Notes: generated by a model not told the origin, from the letters alone. 64,000 bases of DNA from an uncultured Flavobacteriaceae bacterium (GCA_947486785.1 CANKUU010000012.1:1-64000), one strand, 5' to 3'; shown: positions 17,924 through 26,175, counted from the stretch's first letter. Program-made: numbers and translations.

Positions 17924-19003
17924 CTACCGTTTTGCTTGTTGTAAAAGATATAATGCTAACACACCAAAAAATAAATTAGGCAAAATAACTGCCGTTAATG
18001 GCGCAAGACCTGCTTGTTCTGCTAGGGTGCTAAAAATTCTATCAAAAAAGATAAAAACAAATGCGACAACAATACCAATCAAAAGGTTTAAACCCATCCC
18101 TCCACGACGTTTTACAGATGCAACACCTACCGCAATAATGGTTAAAATAAAAACACTTAACGGCAATGCCCATCTTTTATACTTCACAAGTATATATGCG
18201 TTAATATTTGAAGCCCCTTTTTTACGCTGATCAGCAATAAATTGATTTAATTCAATCAAATTCTTTGTCTCCGCAACATAAGATACTGGTGTTAAATCAT
18301 CAATTTTAAAAGCAAACAAAGTATCTAACCTTCGTTTGGTCTCTATAATAGCAGTATCTCCTCTTATTTTTCTCTTGTTGTATGAGGTTAATCGATATAA
18401 GCTGTCTTTATCTATCCATCTTATGCTACTTGCAGCTATTTTAAAATCTAAAACATTATTGTCTTTAAATCGCTCAAAAGTAAAGTTTGTGCCATTTTTT
18501 CTTGCAGGGTCAAAACTGCTTACAAAAATGAAATCATTCTCGTTGAGTTGATTGTAAATATTAGTTGTTATTCTATCTTGTCTTCCTTTTTTTAGATATT
18601 TGTACTTAAACTCATTAAAACCCTTGCTGGCTTCTGGTACGACAAACATGCCCATTAATAGCATTATAACAGCAACTATGGTTGCTCCTATTAAGTAGGG
18701 TCTTAGAAAACGGTTAAAAGATATACCCGAACTGAGTATCGCTACAATTTCTGTATTACTAGCAAGCTTTGAAGTAAAAAAAATTACCGACAGGAATAGA
18801 AAAATTGGAAACAAAAAATTACCAATATAGACACTAAAATGTGCTAAATAGGCCAAAACTTCATTCAAGGGAGCTTCGTTATCTTGTATCTTACTAATTT
18901 GTTCCGCAAGATGTGCCATTATTCCAATAGGAATGAACAAGAGCAACATCACCGAAAATGTGATTAAGTATCTTTTTAGTATGTATTTATCTAAAATGGT
19001 CAC
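17924..19003 (-). CDS. LptF/LptG family permease (YjgP/YjgQ)
   Basis: Inner-membrane subunit of the Lpt lipopolysaccharide exporter, which with ATPase LptB extracts LPS and hands it to the periplasmic bridge. The 359-residue product has the family layout: three N-terminal transmembrane segments (about 12-34, 55-80, 98-122), a periplasmic beta-jellyroll domain (about 130-265), and three C-terminal segments (about 275-355) including the VASVKRRGGMGLNLLIG stretch. It starts with GTG at 19001-19003, one base after the tgt stop, so the two genes are translationally close. LptF and LptG cannot be told apart safely. The matching ATPase gene lptB is elsewhere in the window (60715-61455). Confidence 0.9.
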   Translation of the reverse strand: MTILDKYILKRYLITFSVMLLLFIPIGIMAHLAEQISKIQDNEAPLNEVLAYLAHFSVYIGNFLFPIFLFLSVIFFTSKLASNTEIVAILSSGISFNRFLRPYLIGATIVAVIMLLMGMFVVPEASKGFNEFKYKYLKKGRQDRITTNIYNQLNENDFIFVSSFDPARKNGTNFTFERFKDNNVLDFKIAASSIRWIDKDSLYRLTSYNKRKIRGDTAIIETKRRLDTLFAFKIDDLTPVSYVAETKNLIELNQFIADQRKKGASNINAYILVKYKRWALPLSVFILTIIAVGVASVKRRGGMGLNLLIGIVVAFVFIFFDRIFSTLAEQAGLAPLTAVILPNLFFGVLALYLLQQAKR

Positions 19004-19004
19004 T

Positions 19005-20135
19005 TTACAGGCGTTTATCCATTTGTTTTACCATCATATTTTTCCAGGTTACAAAATCGCCCGCAATAATATGTTTTCGAGCCTCTCTAGTCAACCAAAG
19101 ATAAAACCCTAAGTTATGTATCGTGGCAATTTGCTTACCTAAATATTCATTTGCGGCAAACAAATGTCTTAAATAGGCTTTTGAATATTCTCTATCTACA
19201 AAGGTAATTGACATTTCATCTAGAGGCGAAAAATCGTCCTCCCATTTTTTATTCTTGATGTTGATGGTTCCATGTGCAGTAAAAAGCATTCCGTTTCTAG
19301 CATTACGCGTTGGCATAACGCAATCAAACATATCTATACCTAAGGCAATGTTTTCTAGTATATTAATAGGCGTACCAACCCCCATAAGATACCTAGGTTT
19401 ATCTTCGGGTAAAATTTCTGTTACCACCTCGGTCATTGCATACATTTCTTCTGCTGGCTCCCCTACAGATAAGCCCCCTATAGCATTACCCTCGGCCCCT
19501 GCATTGGCAATATACTCGGCAGATTGCCGACGTAAATCTTTATAGGTAGAGCCTTGCACGATAGGAAAAAAAGTTTGAGCATAATCATACTCAAAAGGTG
19601 TTTTTTCTAAATGCGCAATGCATCGATCTAACCAACGATGCGTCATATGCATAGATCTTTTCGCATAGCCATAATCACAAGGGTAAGGGGTACATTCATC
19701 AAAAGCCATTATTATATCTGCACCGATAACCCGCTGAATTTCCATCACATTTTCAGGCGTAAACCAATGCGTTGATCCATCAATATGAGACTTAAACTTA
19801 ACCCCCTCTTCTTTAATTTTTCTATTTGCTGATAATGAGTAAACTTGATAGCCCCCACTATCGGTAAGAATATTTCTATCCCAACCCATAAATTTATGCA
19901 AACCTCCTGCTTTCTTTAAGATATCAATCTTTGGTCGAAGAAATAAATGGTAAGTATTTCCTAAAATAATATCCGGATTTATATCTTCTTTTAATTCGCG
20001 CTGATGCACACCTTTCACCGATGCTACGGTGCCTACCGGCATAAAAATTGGTGTTTCTATTGCACCATGATCGGTGTGCATTGTTGCCGCCCGGGCTTTA
20101 CTTTGCGGATCTTTATGTTCTAATGTAAACTTCAT
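19005..20135 (-). CDS. tgt: tRNA-guanine transglycosylase
   Basis: Exchanges guanine 34 for preQ1 in tRNAs with GUN anticodons, a step of queuosine synthesis. The 376-residue product shows the bacterial Tgt signatures: TPIFMPVGTVASVKG, the substrate-binding DSGGYQVYSL with the catalytic aspartate, GGLSVGEP near 220-228, catalytic D in GIDMFDCVMPTRNARNG, and near the C-terminus the N-H region TIHNLGFYL. The usual C-x-C-x2-C zinc set is not obvious: the segment around residues 300-330 reads KWEDDFSPLDE, so zinc binding may be lost as in other Flavobacteria. First gene of the tgt-lptF/G-eamA-accA cluster. Confidence 0.95.
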   Translation of the reverse strand: MKFTLEHKDPQSKARAATMHTDHGAIETPIFMPVGTVASVKGVHQRELKEDINPDIILGNTYHLFLRPKIDILKKAGGLHKFMGWDRNILTDSGGYQVYSLSANRKIKEEGVKFKSHIDGSTHWFTPENVMEIQRVIGADIIMAFDECTPYPCDYGYAKRSMHMTHRWLDRCIAHLEKTPFEYDYAQTFFPIVQGSTYKDLRRQSAEYIANAGAEGNAIGGLSVGEPAEEMYAMTEVVTEILPEDKPRYLMGVGTPINILENIALGIDMFDCVMPTRNARNGMLFTAHGTINIKNKKWEDDFSPLDEMSITFVDREYSKAYLRHLFAANEYLGKQIATIHNLGFYLWLTREARKHIIAGDFVTWKNMMVKQMDKRL

Positions 20136-20151
20136 TGGCTTTTAATAAAGA

Positions 20152-20159
20152 CAAATATA
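20152..20159 (-). promoter_or_regulatory. -7 element upstream of tgt
   Basis: TATATTTG on the minus strand matches the Bacteroidota -7 consensus exactly, and the predicted start is about 10 bases before the tgt ATG. A clear -33 TTG at the expected distance is not present, so the promoter call is moderate. Confidence 0.5.
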
Positions 20160-20346
20160 GTTAACTACATTGCAAAATTTACCTAAGGCCATTATAAAGT
20201 TCATGCAATCATTTAAACCTTAAAACAAGTAATGAAATTTTCATTTAGCTTGATTTTGCAAGATGGTTTACGCGGAATTTAAATTCTGAGGGCATTAAAA
20301 ATAATACTTCAATATTTGGTAGATGAAAAAATATAACAAATCGCTC

Positions 20347-20377
20347 TTGTTTACCCAAAAGAATGCGATTACTTTTG
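20347..20377 (+). promoter_or_regulatory. Transketolase operon promoter
   Basis: TTG (20347-20349), a 20-base spacer and TACTTTTG (20370-20377) fit the consensus. The predicted start near 20383 falls after the upstream alternative ATG (20363), which therefore cannot be the translation start. Confidence 0.75.
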
Positions 20378-20404
20378 ATTTTTACAAAATTTAGATATTT
20401 AAAA

Positions 20405-21250
20405 ATGCCAAAAACAGAAAAGTTACAAGAAATCGTTACTCAAACCCGTAGAGATATTTTACAGATGGTTCACAAAGTAAATTCTGGTCACCCAGGAGGC
20501 TCTTTAGGATGTACTGAGTTTTTAGTCGCACTTTACCACGAAGTTATGGACCTCAATGAAGGTTTTGAGATGGATGGCCTAGATGAAGATTTATTCTTTC
20601 TATCTAACGGTCATATTTCTCCTGTTTATTATAGTGTTTTAGCTAGAAAAGGATATTTTTCGACCGATGAATTAAGTACCTTTCGTTTAATAAACTCTAG
20701 GTTACAAGGTCATCCCACAACGCATGAAGGTTTACCAGGCATAAGAATTGCTTCGGGTTCTTTAGGACAGGGGATGTCTGTTGCCATAGGTGCAGCTCAA
20801 GCAAAAAAACTTAATGGCGATACAAAATTGATTTATAGTCTTCATGGTGATGGCGAATTGCAAGAGGGTCAAAATTGGGAAGCTATCATGTATGCCTCTG
20901 GAAAAAAAGTTGACAATTTAATTGCTACCATAGATTTAAATGGAAAGCAAATTGATGGTGCTACTGATGATGTTTTACCGATGGGTGATTTAAAAGCAAA
21001 ATTTGAAGCTTTTGATTGGGATGTTATAGAAATTAAAGAGGGTAATAATTTAGAGCTAATTTTAAAAGGAATGCAAGATGCAAAAAACAGAACGGGCAAA
21101 GGTAAACCTGTTTGTGTTTTACTTCATACCGTAATGGGTAACGGTGTTGATTTTATGATGCATACCCATGCCTGGCACGGGAAAGCACCAAATGATGAGC
21201 AACTAGCAAATGCTTTAGCCCAGAATGCGGAAACCTTAGGAGATTATTAG
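20405..21250 (+). CDS. Transketolase, N-terminal (thiamine diphosphate-binding) subunit
   Basis: First half of a split transketolase of the non-oxidative pentose phosphate pathway. The 281-residue product has the thiamine-diphosphate/magnesium motif HGDGELQEGQNWEA..ATIDLNGKQIDG, the SGHPGGSLG phosphate-binding loop, and the ASGSLGQGMSVAIG segment. The start at ATG 20405 (MPKTEKLQ) is chosen over ATG 20363 because a promoter lies at 20347-20377 and family members begin here. The C-terminal subunit gene follows after 62 bases; both are needed to form the active site. Confidence 0.94.
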   Translation: MPKTEKLQEIVTQTRRDILQMVHKVNSGHPGGSLGCTEFLVALYHEVMDLNEGFEMDGLDEDLFFLSNGHISPVYYSVLARKGYFSTDELSTFRLINSRLQGHPTTHEGLPGIRIASGSLGQGMSVAIGAAQAKKLNGDTKLIYSLHGDGELQEGQNWEAIMYASGKKVDNLIATIDLNGKQIDGATDDVLPMGDLKAKFEAFDWDVIEIKEGNNLELILKGMQDAKNRTGKGKPVCVLLHTVMGNGVDFMMHTHAWHGKAPNDEQLANALAQNAETLGDY

Positions 21251-21312
21251 CCATTAAATTAAAAAACAACTAATTTAAAATTCTTGTTTTACAAGAAGTT
21301 AAAAAAAACATA

Positions 21313-22266
21313 ATGACAAAGTATATTGATCAAGGAAAAAATGACACAAGAAGCGGTTTTGGCGCCGGAATGACCGAACTAGGACGAACTAACCCTAATG
21401 TTGTGGCACTTTGTGCAGATCTTATTGGCTCACTAAAAATTCAAACTTTTATCGATGAAAACCCAGATCGTTTTTTTCAAATAGGAATCGCTGAAGCCAA
21501 CATGATGGGTATTGCAGCTGGGCTAACGATTGGTGGTAAAATACCTTTTACTGGTACTTTCGCTAATTTTTCTACCGGAAGAGTTTACGATCAAATACGC
21601 CAGTCGATTGCATACTCGGGTAAAAATGTTAAAATCTGTGCTTCTCATGCAGGTATTACCTTGGGCGAAGACGGCGCCACGCATCAAATTTTAGAAGATA
21701 TTGGTTTAATGAAAATGTTACCAGGCATGGTAGTAATTAATCCCTGTGACTATAACCAAACTAAAGCAGCAACAATTGCAATCGCAGACTACAAAGGGCC
21801 AGTATATTTGAGATTTGGAAGACCAAAAGTTGCTAATTTTACTCCCGTAAATCAAAAATTTGAAATCGGAAAAGCGATAATGTTAAATGAGGGTACTGAT
21901 GTTACTATAGTTGCTACTGGTCATTTGGTATGGGAGGCTTTAATTGCTGCAGAGTCTCTAGAGAAACAAGGTGTTTCAGCAGAGGTCATCAACATACACA
22001 CTATTAAACCATTAGATGATGAAGCAATACTAAAATCAGTCAAAAAAACAGGTTGTATTGTAAGCGCTGAAGAACACAATTATTTAGGCGGATTAGGAGA
22101 AAGTATAGCCGGGATGTTAGCAAAACAACATCCTACACCACAAGAGTTTATTGCAACTAATGATACTTTTGGAGAAAGTGGCACTCCTACACAATTGATG
22201 GAAAAGTATGGCCTTAACAGTAAGGCAATTGAGCAATCAGCCTTAAAAGTATTGAAAAGAAAATAA
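21313..22266 (+). CDS. Transketolase, C-terminal subunit
   Basis: Second half of the split transketolase, 317 residues. It contains the pyrimidine-binding domain (ADLIGSLKIQTF...GIAEANMMGIAAGLTIGG, with the catalytic glutamate in IAEANM that activates thiamine diphosphate) and the C-terminal transketolase domain (about 190-317, with VSAEEHNYLGGLGESIAG). It pairs with the preceding gene and is cotranscribed. Split transketolases are common in Bacteroidota and archaea; the product could also resemble DXP synthase, but that enzyme is a single chain with extra N-terminal sequence. Confidence 0.94.
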   Translation: MTKYIDQGKNDTRSGFGAGMTELGRTNPNVVALCADLIGSLKIQTFIDENPDRFFQIGIAEANMMGIAAGLTIGGKIPFTGTFANFSTGRVYDQIRQSIAYSGKNVKICASHAGITLGEDGATHQILEDIGLMKMLPGMVVINPCDYNQTKAATIAIADYKGPVYLRFGRPKVANFTPVNQKFEIGKAIMLNEGTDVTIVATGHLVWEALIAAESLEKQGVSAEVINIHTIKPLDDEAILKSVKKTGCIVSAEEHNYLGGLGESIAGMLAKQHPTPQEFIATNDTFGESGTPTQLMEKYGLNSKAIEQSALKVLKRK

Positions 22267-22282
22267 AATGGCATTATTTTTG
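22252..22282 (+). promoter_or_regulatory. Promoter of the beta-barrel protein gene
   Basis: TTG (22252-22254), a 20-base spacer and TATTTTTG (22275-22282). The -33 element lies inside the last codons of the transketolase C-subunit gene. The predicted start near 22289 leaves a ~30-base leader before the ATG at 22318. Confidence 0.7.
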
Positions 22283-22317
22283 ACCCTCAAAAAGATAAAA
22301 ATTTTAGAACGCAAAAT

Positions 22318-22905
22318 ATGAAAAAGATACTTTTTTATGCAACTTTTTTAGTTTTTAATTTAGGCATTTATGCCCAATCAGATTCTGGTTTTGGTCTTAA
22401 AGCCGGTATCAACTACAATAGCAATGGAGATTTTATTGAATCTAGCAATAATGCTGCTAGTTCCCCAGAAAAATCGATAGGATTTCATGCGGGTTTCTTT
22501 GGAAAAATTCAACTTAGCCCTTTCTATATTCGTCCTGAGCTCGTGTATACTAGAACAACGTCTAATTATAACGAAAGCTCTTTAAATTTAAGTAAGTTAG
22601 ATGCTCCCATTCTTTTAGGGTTAAAAATTATAGGACCGGTGCATATTTTTGCAGGCCCCTCTTTTCAATATATTCTAAATTCAGAGTTTGATAATATCTC
22701 AATTGATAAAATTGAAAACAATTTTTCGATCGGCGCACAGTTTGGGTTTGGTGTTAATTTAGGAAAATTAGGATTAGACCTTCGTTATGAAAGAGGATTA
22801 AACGAAAATGAAGTTCGCTTCCTAAGCGCTAATAGTTCTTTAAACGAAAGCCGCATTGATGCCAGAGCAGAGCAAATAATATTGAGTCTTTCTGTTAAAC
22901 TCTGA
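22318..22905 (+). CDS. Small outer-membrane beta-barrel protein (PorT-like)
   Basis: A 195-residue protein with a clear signal peptide (cleavage near residue 20, YAQ|SDS) followed by alternating hydrophobic strands: GFGLKAGINYNSNGD, IGFHAGFFGKIQL, FYIRPELVYTRT, LGLKIIGPVHIFAGPSFQYI and NFSIGAQFGFGVNLGKLGLDLRYERGL, ending in a terminal strand IILSLSVKL. This is the OMP_b-brl_2 / PorT family pattern, widespread in Bacteroidota as 8-stranded barrels of mostly unknown role. It has its own promoter and a strong terminator. It is not the T9SS protein PorT itself, as far as can be told. Confidence 0.8.
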   Translation: MKKILFYATFLVFNLGIYAQSDSGFGLKAGINYNSNGDFIESSNNAASSPEKSIGFHAGFFGKIQLSPFYIRPELVYTRTTSNYNESSLNLSKLDAPILLGLKIIGPVHIFAGPSFQYILNSEFDNISIDKIENNFSIGAQFGFGVNLGKLGLDLRYERGLNENEVRFLSANSSLNESRIDARAEQIILSLSVKL

Positions 22906-22931
22906 CAAGAGTTTGAATTCAAAAAAAAAAA

Positions 22932-22973
22932 AAAAAAAATCCTTTAAAAAATATTTTTTAAAGGATTTTTTTT
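22932..22973. terminator. Bidirectional terminator between convergent genes
   Basis: A perfect 20-bp inverted repeat: arms 22932-22951 and 22954-22973, with a central CCTTTAAAAAATATTTTTTA core. It has an A run on the left and a T run on the right, so it works on both strands. It separates the barrel gene (ends 22905) from the FKBP lipoprotein gene (ends 22991). Confidence 0.93.
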
Positions 22974-22990
22974 AGGTTTTTGATACGTTA

Positions 22991-23926
22991 TCAACTATCA
23001 CTATCTAAATAATCTGGTATGCCATCTGCATCTGTATCTGGGTACGGCGTAATTATATTACCGTTATCATCAGAAATTTCATCTATTGTCGGTATACCAT
23101 CATTATCGTCGTCAGCATCTCTATGGTTAGGCACAAAAACATTCTCTGAATCTTCATCAGTATTATCATCATTTAGATTACCGTTACCATTTAAGTCTTC
23201 TAGAATAGATGGGATACCGTCTTGATCAAAATCGGTATCTTTTTCAAATGAAAACAAATCTATTTGAAAAAGGATAGGTGAATAACTCGGAATAGCAGAA
23301 CCAGAAGGAGGACTACTAAAATATGCTAAACCAGAGGGTATAAACACAACCCCAATGCCATAATCTTGAAAATTTACCGATCCATCTCCATTCTCCATTG
23401 GTTCAGAACCAGTTTTTAATTTTATCACTCCGTTTGAAAAACCTCTTACAAAACTGGATAAATATTGCCTAATAGGCACATCAGAGGCGTCAAATAAAGT
23501 TCCATCTAGTAAGCTCCCTTGATAACGAAGTACAGCGTTATCACCAATCGTAGGGCTTTCACCTATTCCTTCTCGAATAACTAAGTAATACAGGGTATGC
23601 TCAATTTCTTCGCCATCTGTTCTACCAAACGTAGAAGAAAAAACCTTAATTTTTTGAGGATTCTCTATCTGTGATATCAAAGGGATTTTGTTGGCATTTT
23701 CACCTGATATGGTGTCAAATCTTACCTTAAAATCAAAATCTGTAGGAGGTGAATTAAACTCCTCATAATTATAAAAATGTGTTTGTAAATAAGTTCTGAT
23801 TTCTGTGTTGTTCTCAGGTTCAACTTCGCTAAGTAGTCTTGGAGGTACTGATTCAGGACCGTCATCATCATTTTTACATGACCAAAGAACTATAATTAGC
23901 AAAAAACACGATACTATTCGACTCAT
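22991..23926 (-). CDS. FKBP-type prolyl isomerase lipoprotein with calcium-binding TSP3-like tail
   Basis: A 311-residue lipoprotein: lipobox LWSC with cysteine 17, followed by KNDDDG, typical of surface-exported flavobacterial lipoproteins. Residues about 118-228 form an FKBP-type peptidyl-prolyl isomerase domain (VLRYQGSLLDGTLFDAS, GFSNGVIKLKTGS, YGIGVVFIPSGLAYF, PILFQIDLFSF). From 230 to the end come repeated DxDxDGIP units (DTDFDQDGIPS, DADDDNDGIPT, DTDADGIPDYLDSD), the calcium-binding thrombospondin type-3 type. A substrate-folding role at the cell surface is inferred. It is convergent with the barrel gene. Confidence 0.88.
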   Translation of the reverse strand: MSRIVSCFLLIIVLWSCKNDDDGPESVPPRLLSEVEPENNTEIRTYLQTHFYNYEEFNSPPTDFDFKVRFDTISGENANKIPLISQIENPQKIKVFSSTFGRTDGEEIEHTLYYLVIREGIGESPTIGDNAVLRYQGSLLDGTLFDASDVPIRQYLSSFVRGFSNGVIKLKTGSEPMENGDGSVNFQDYGIGVVFIPSGLAYFSSPPSGSAIPSYSPILFQIDLFSFEKDTDFDQDGIPSILEDLNGNGNLNDDNTDEDSENVFVPNHRDADDDNDGIPTIDEISDDNGNIITPYPDTDADGIPDYLDSDS

Positions 23927-23970
23927 AATTGTCTATTCATTATTAAGTGCGGCAAGATACAATTTTCCCT

Positions 23971-23978
23971 TATTTTTG
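23971..23978 (+). promoter_or_regulatory. -7 element upstream of the S4-domain gene
   Basis: TATTTTTG matches the -7 consensus and lies 33 bases before the ATG at 24011. No convincing -33 TTG is seen at 19-20 bases upstream. Confidence 0.45.
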
Positions 23979-24010
23979 TATCAGACCTTAACAAAGATTT
24001 TTAATTCAAT

Positions 24011-24433
24011 ATGCGCATCGATAAATATTTATGGAGTATTCGGTATTTTAAAACACGAAATTTAGGCACTACTGCTTGTAAAAAAGGCCATGTAAAGGTT
24101 AACGGTCTCGTGGTAAAACCTTCCAGAGAAGTATTTTCTTTAGATAAAATTAGTGTTCGAAAAAACCAAATCAATTACGAACTCACTGTTTTAGATATTC
24201 CTAAAAGCCGCGTAGGAGCAAAATTGGTAGATTTATATAGAAAAGATAACACACCAAAAGAAGCTTTTCAACATGATGAGCTTTTGCAATATTCTCGCGA
24301 TTATTACCGTAAGAAGGGGGCCGGCAGACCAACCAAAAAAGATAGACGAGAAATTGATGGTTATTTAGAGGATTCGCCCAGCGATAGAAGCTATAAAGCT
24401 TCTAAAATCAATGAAGATGGGCCAGAAGAATAG
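24011..24433 (+). CDS. S4-domain RNA-binding protein (Hsp15-like)
   Basis: A 140-residue cytoplasmic protein with an N-terminal S4 RNA-binding fold (about 1-65: MRIDKYLWSIRYFKTR, ACKKGHVKVNGLVVKPSREV, PSR and the KISVRK turn), followed by a basic, charged C-terminal region (KKGAGRPTKKDRREIDG). This matches the RNA-binding heat shock protein 15 (HslR) family, which binds 50S subunits carrying stalled nascent chains. The precise role here is inferred from the family. It is 57 bases upstream of the phosphoribosyltransferase gene, which has its own -7 element. Confidence 0.88.
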   Translation: MRIDKYLWSIRYFKTRNLGTTACKKGHVKVNGLVVKPSREVFSLDKISVRKNQINYELTVLDIPKSRVGAKLVDLYRKDNTPKEAFQHDELLQYSRDYYRKKGAGRPTKKDRREIDGYLEDSPSDRSYKASKINEDGPEE

Positions 24434-24463
24434 AGAATTAATCATTATCTAACTGCGTTTCTT

Positions 24464-24471
24464 TATCTTTG
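24464..24471 (+). promoter_or_regulatory. -7 element upstream of the phosphoribosyltransferase gene
   Basis: TATCTTTG, identical to the thrS -7 box, is 19 bases before the ATG at 24491. A -33 TTG at the right distance is not evident, so this is a moderate call. Confidence 0.5.
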
Positions 24472-24490
24472 AAATGAAAATTACAGCACT

Positions 24491-24988
24491 ATGTCTAACA
24501 GAATTTTATCGCATATACAAATACAGCATAAAGTAAATCGCATTGCTTATCAAATTTATGAAGCAAATGTGACCGAAAAGCAAATAATACTTGCGGGCAT
24601 CGATGGTGGAGGATTAAATTTTGCAAAGAAAATTAAAAAAGTACTTACGACTATTACCGAAGCGGAAATTATACTCTGTAAAGTTAGTATGAATAAAAAA
24701 GACCCTTTAGCAAGCGGCGTTCAGACTTCAATTAAAGAAGAAACTTATGAAAATAAGTCTATAGTGTTGGTTGACGATGTTTTAAATTCTGGATCTACAC
24801 TTATCTATGGCGTACTTCATTTTTTAAAAACACCTTTAAAACAAATAAAAACTGCGGTATTAGTAAATAGAAATCATAAAAAGTTTCCAGTTAAAGCAGA
24901 TTTTAAAGGAATATCACTTTCCACATCGCTTAAAGAACATGTACTTGTTGAATTTAAAGCTAAAAATGATGCTGTTTATTTAACTTAA
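24491..24988 (+). CDS. PyrR-like phosphoribosyltransferase-domain protein
   Basis: A 165-residue type I phosphoribosyltransferase fold. The PRPP-binding motif is IVLVDDVLNSGSTLIY (about 93-108), preceded by the AGIDGGGLNFAKKI loop near 36-49 and followed by a VLVNRNHKKFPVKADF hood strand. It resembles PyrR, the bifunctional pyrimidine regulator/uracil phosphoribosyltransferase, in motif order and size, but no pyrimidine genes are adjacent, so the substrate is uncertain. Its last 9 bases overlap the end of the convergent aroK gene. Confidence 0.8.
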   Translation: MSNRILSHIQIQHKVNRIAYQIYEANVTEKQIILAGIDGGGLNFAKKIKKVLTTITEAEIILCKVSMNKKDPLASGVQTSIKEETYENKSIVLVDDVLNSGSTLIYGVLHFLKTPLKQIKTAVLVNRNHKKFPVKADFKGISLSTSLKEHVLVEFKAKNDAVYLT

Positions 24989-25495
24989 AAGAGTTTTTAT
25001 TTCAGACACCAATTTTTGTGGGCTTTTGGTTTCACATTTTAAGGTTTTAGCGGCTTGCTCATAAAAAAAACTACGCTCAAATAAATGTTTCCCAATAAAA
25101 TCTTTAAGATCTTCATTTGGTATACTTTTAATCAACGGGCGATGACTTTTTTCTTTCCGAAGTCTTAGAACAAGCTCTTCTAGTGGCAATTTTAAATAAA
25201 TAGTATTCGATGTTATTTCTGATATGGCTTTCATATTTTGAGCATAACACGGAGTTCCACCTCCTACCGCGAGAACAAAATCTTTGTTGTGTAATAAAAT
25301 ATCTCTTAAATGCGCTGCCTCTTTTTTTCTAAAATATATTTCACCTTTTTCCTTAAAGAGTTCAGAAACGGTGGTTTTCTCAGCTTTTTCGATACAACTA
25401 TCTAAGTCTAAAAAGCAGATTCCTAGCTCTTTAGCCAAAATACGCCCAATGGTAGATTTTCCACAACCCATATACCCCAACAAAATAATTTTCAT
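24980..25495 (-). CDS. aroK: Shikimate kinase
   Basis: Cytoplasmic enzyme phosphorylating shikimate at O3, fifth step of the aromatic amino acid pathway. The 171-residue product has the Walker A loop LGYMGCGKSTIGR (about 5-17), the shikimate-binding DLDSCIEKAEKTTVSELF with the paired aspartates, FRKKEAAHLRD with the conserved arginine, and the LAVGGGTPCY motif (about 75-84). The lid region LRKEKSHRPLI carries the conserved arginines. Convergent with, and overlapping by 9 bases, the phosphoribosyltransferase gene. Confidence 0.95.
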   Translation of the reverse strand: MKIILLGYMGCGKSTIGRILAKELGICFLDLDSCIEKAEKTTVSELFKEKGEIYFRKKEAAHLRDILLHNKDFVLAVGGGTPCYAQNMKAISEITSNTIYLKLPLEELVLRLRKEKSHRPLIKSIPNEDLKDFIGKHLFERSFFYEQAAKTLKCETKSPQKLVSEIKTLLS

Positions 25496-25567
25496 GAACT
25501 TGTTTTTGTAAAATTGAACTAATTATAGGTGTTTTCAAAAAGAAATTTAAATTTCTTTAAAATTGAC

Positions 25568-25597
25568 TTGTGAAATAAATTATTGCTCTTATATTTG
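25568..25597 (+). promoter_or_regulatory. tRNA-Lys promoter
   Basis: TTG (25568-25570), a 19-base spacer and TATATTTG (25590-25597), followed by CAGCCGCTAAGG. Element for element it matches rRNA promoter P2, including the GC-rich sequence after the -7 box, suggesting shared stable-RNA control. Confidence 0.85.
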
Positions 25598-25634
25598 CAG
25601 CCGCTAAGGTTTAAAACTAAAGCAATAAAATTTT

Positions 25635-25707
25635 GACCTGGTAGCTCAGTTGGTAGAGCATCTCCCTTTTAAGGAGAGGGTCCTGGGTTCGAGCCCCAGC
25701 CAGGTCA
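25635..25707 (+). tRNA. tRNA-Lys (TTT anticodon)
   Basis: A complete 73-base cloverleaf: acceptor stem GACCTGG with CCAGGTC, D arm GCTC...GAGC, anticodon stem TCTCC with GGAGA around loop CTTTTAA (anticodon TTT), and T arm CTGGG-TTCGAGC-CCCAG. CCA is not encoded. It has a promoter 38 bases upstream and a terminator just after. Confidence 0.98.
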
Positions 25708-25720
25708 CTTTAATTATAAC

Positions 25721-25757
25721 AAAAAAGACCGTCTAAAAATATTAGACGGTCTTTTTT
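25721..25757 (+). terminator. Terminator after tRNA-Lys
   Basis: A 16-bp stem, AAAAAAGACCGTCTAA (25721-25736) with TTAGACGGTCTTTTTT (25742-25757), loop of five bases, built-in T run. It ends the tRNA-Lys transcript. Confidence 0.95.
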
Positions 25758-25849
25758 GATTTTGCTTATTAAGTTGTTTTTGATTTAAATAACGGATCAG
25801 GCAAACTAGTTGTGTTTAGTCATAAATTATGGTTAATCTGAAAAGGTTT

Positions 25850-26175
25850 TAACCCCTCTAAATTGAACTCCAAAAGCTTTTATTTTAGCGTTAAACGATT
25901 CGGCTGATGCATTTTTACTTTTGTTGCTAAAGTAGTTTAAAATAGTGCGGTAGGAAATTTGTATCGTATTAGCAATCGTATGGAATGCTTTAAATCCAGA
26001 TTTCTAAACCTCTTTACACTAATGCGCTAGTTTAGGGAAATCCATTTGAATTGATTTAGCTGAGTTGAAAATAGTGCTTAGGCCTTGGGTTAGGTTATAA
26101 GCAGGTTTAATGTCTGGGTATTCTGAAAATAGGTTTAGGCTTCTTGGTTTTCAGTTCAGTTAGATGGTGCTTTAT
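25850..26175 (-). pseudogene. Degraded ISAon1-type transposase (C-terminal part)
   Basis: Translating the minus strand gives EYPDIKPAYNLTQGLSTIFN, then after a frame interruption SYRTILNYFSNKSKNASAES, FNAKIKAFGVQFRGVK. These match the C-terminal end of ISAon1-family (ISL3-like) transposases of Bacteroidota (typically ..TNASAESFNAKIKAFR.QFRGVR..). Several stops and frameshifts interrupt it, including one where a tryptophan codon became TGA. The N-terminal half is not recognisable, so the element is dead. Confidence 0.8.

Noticed and set aside
24980-24988. Overlap of the phosphoribosyltransferase and aroK genes as an annotation error
   Set aside because: Both proteins have complete family-typical C-termini; a short tail-to-tail overlap is ordinary.
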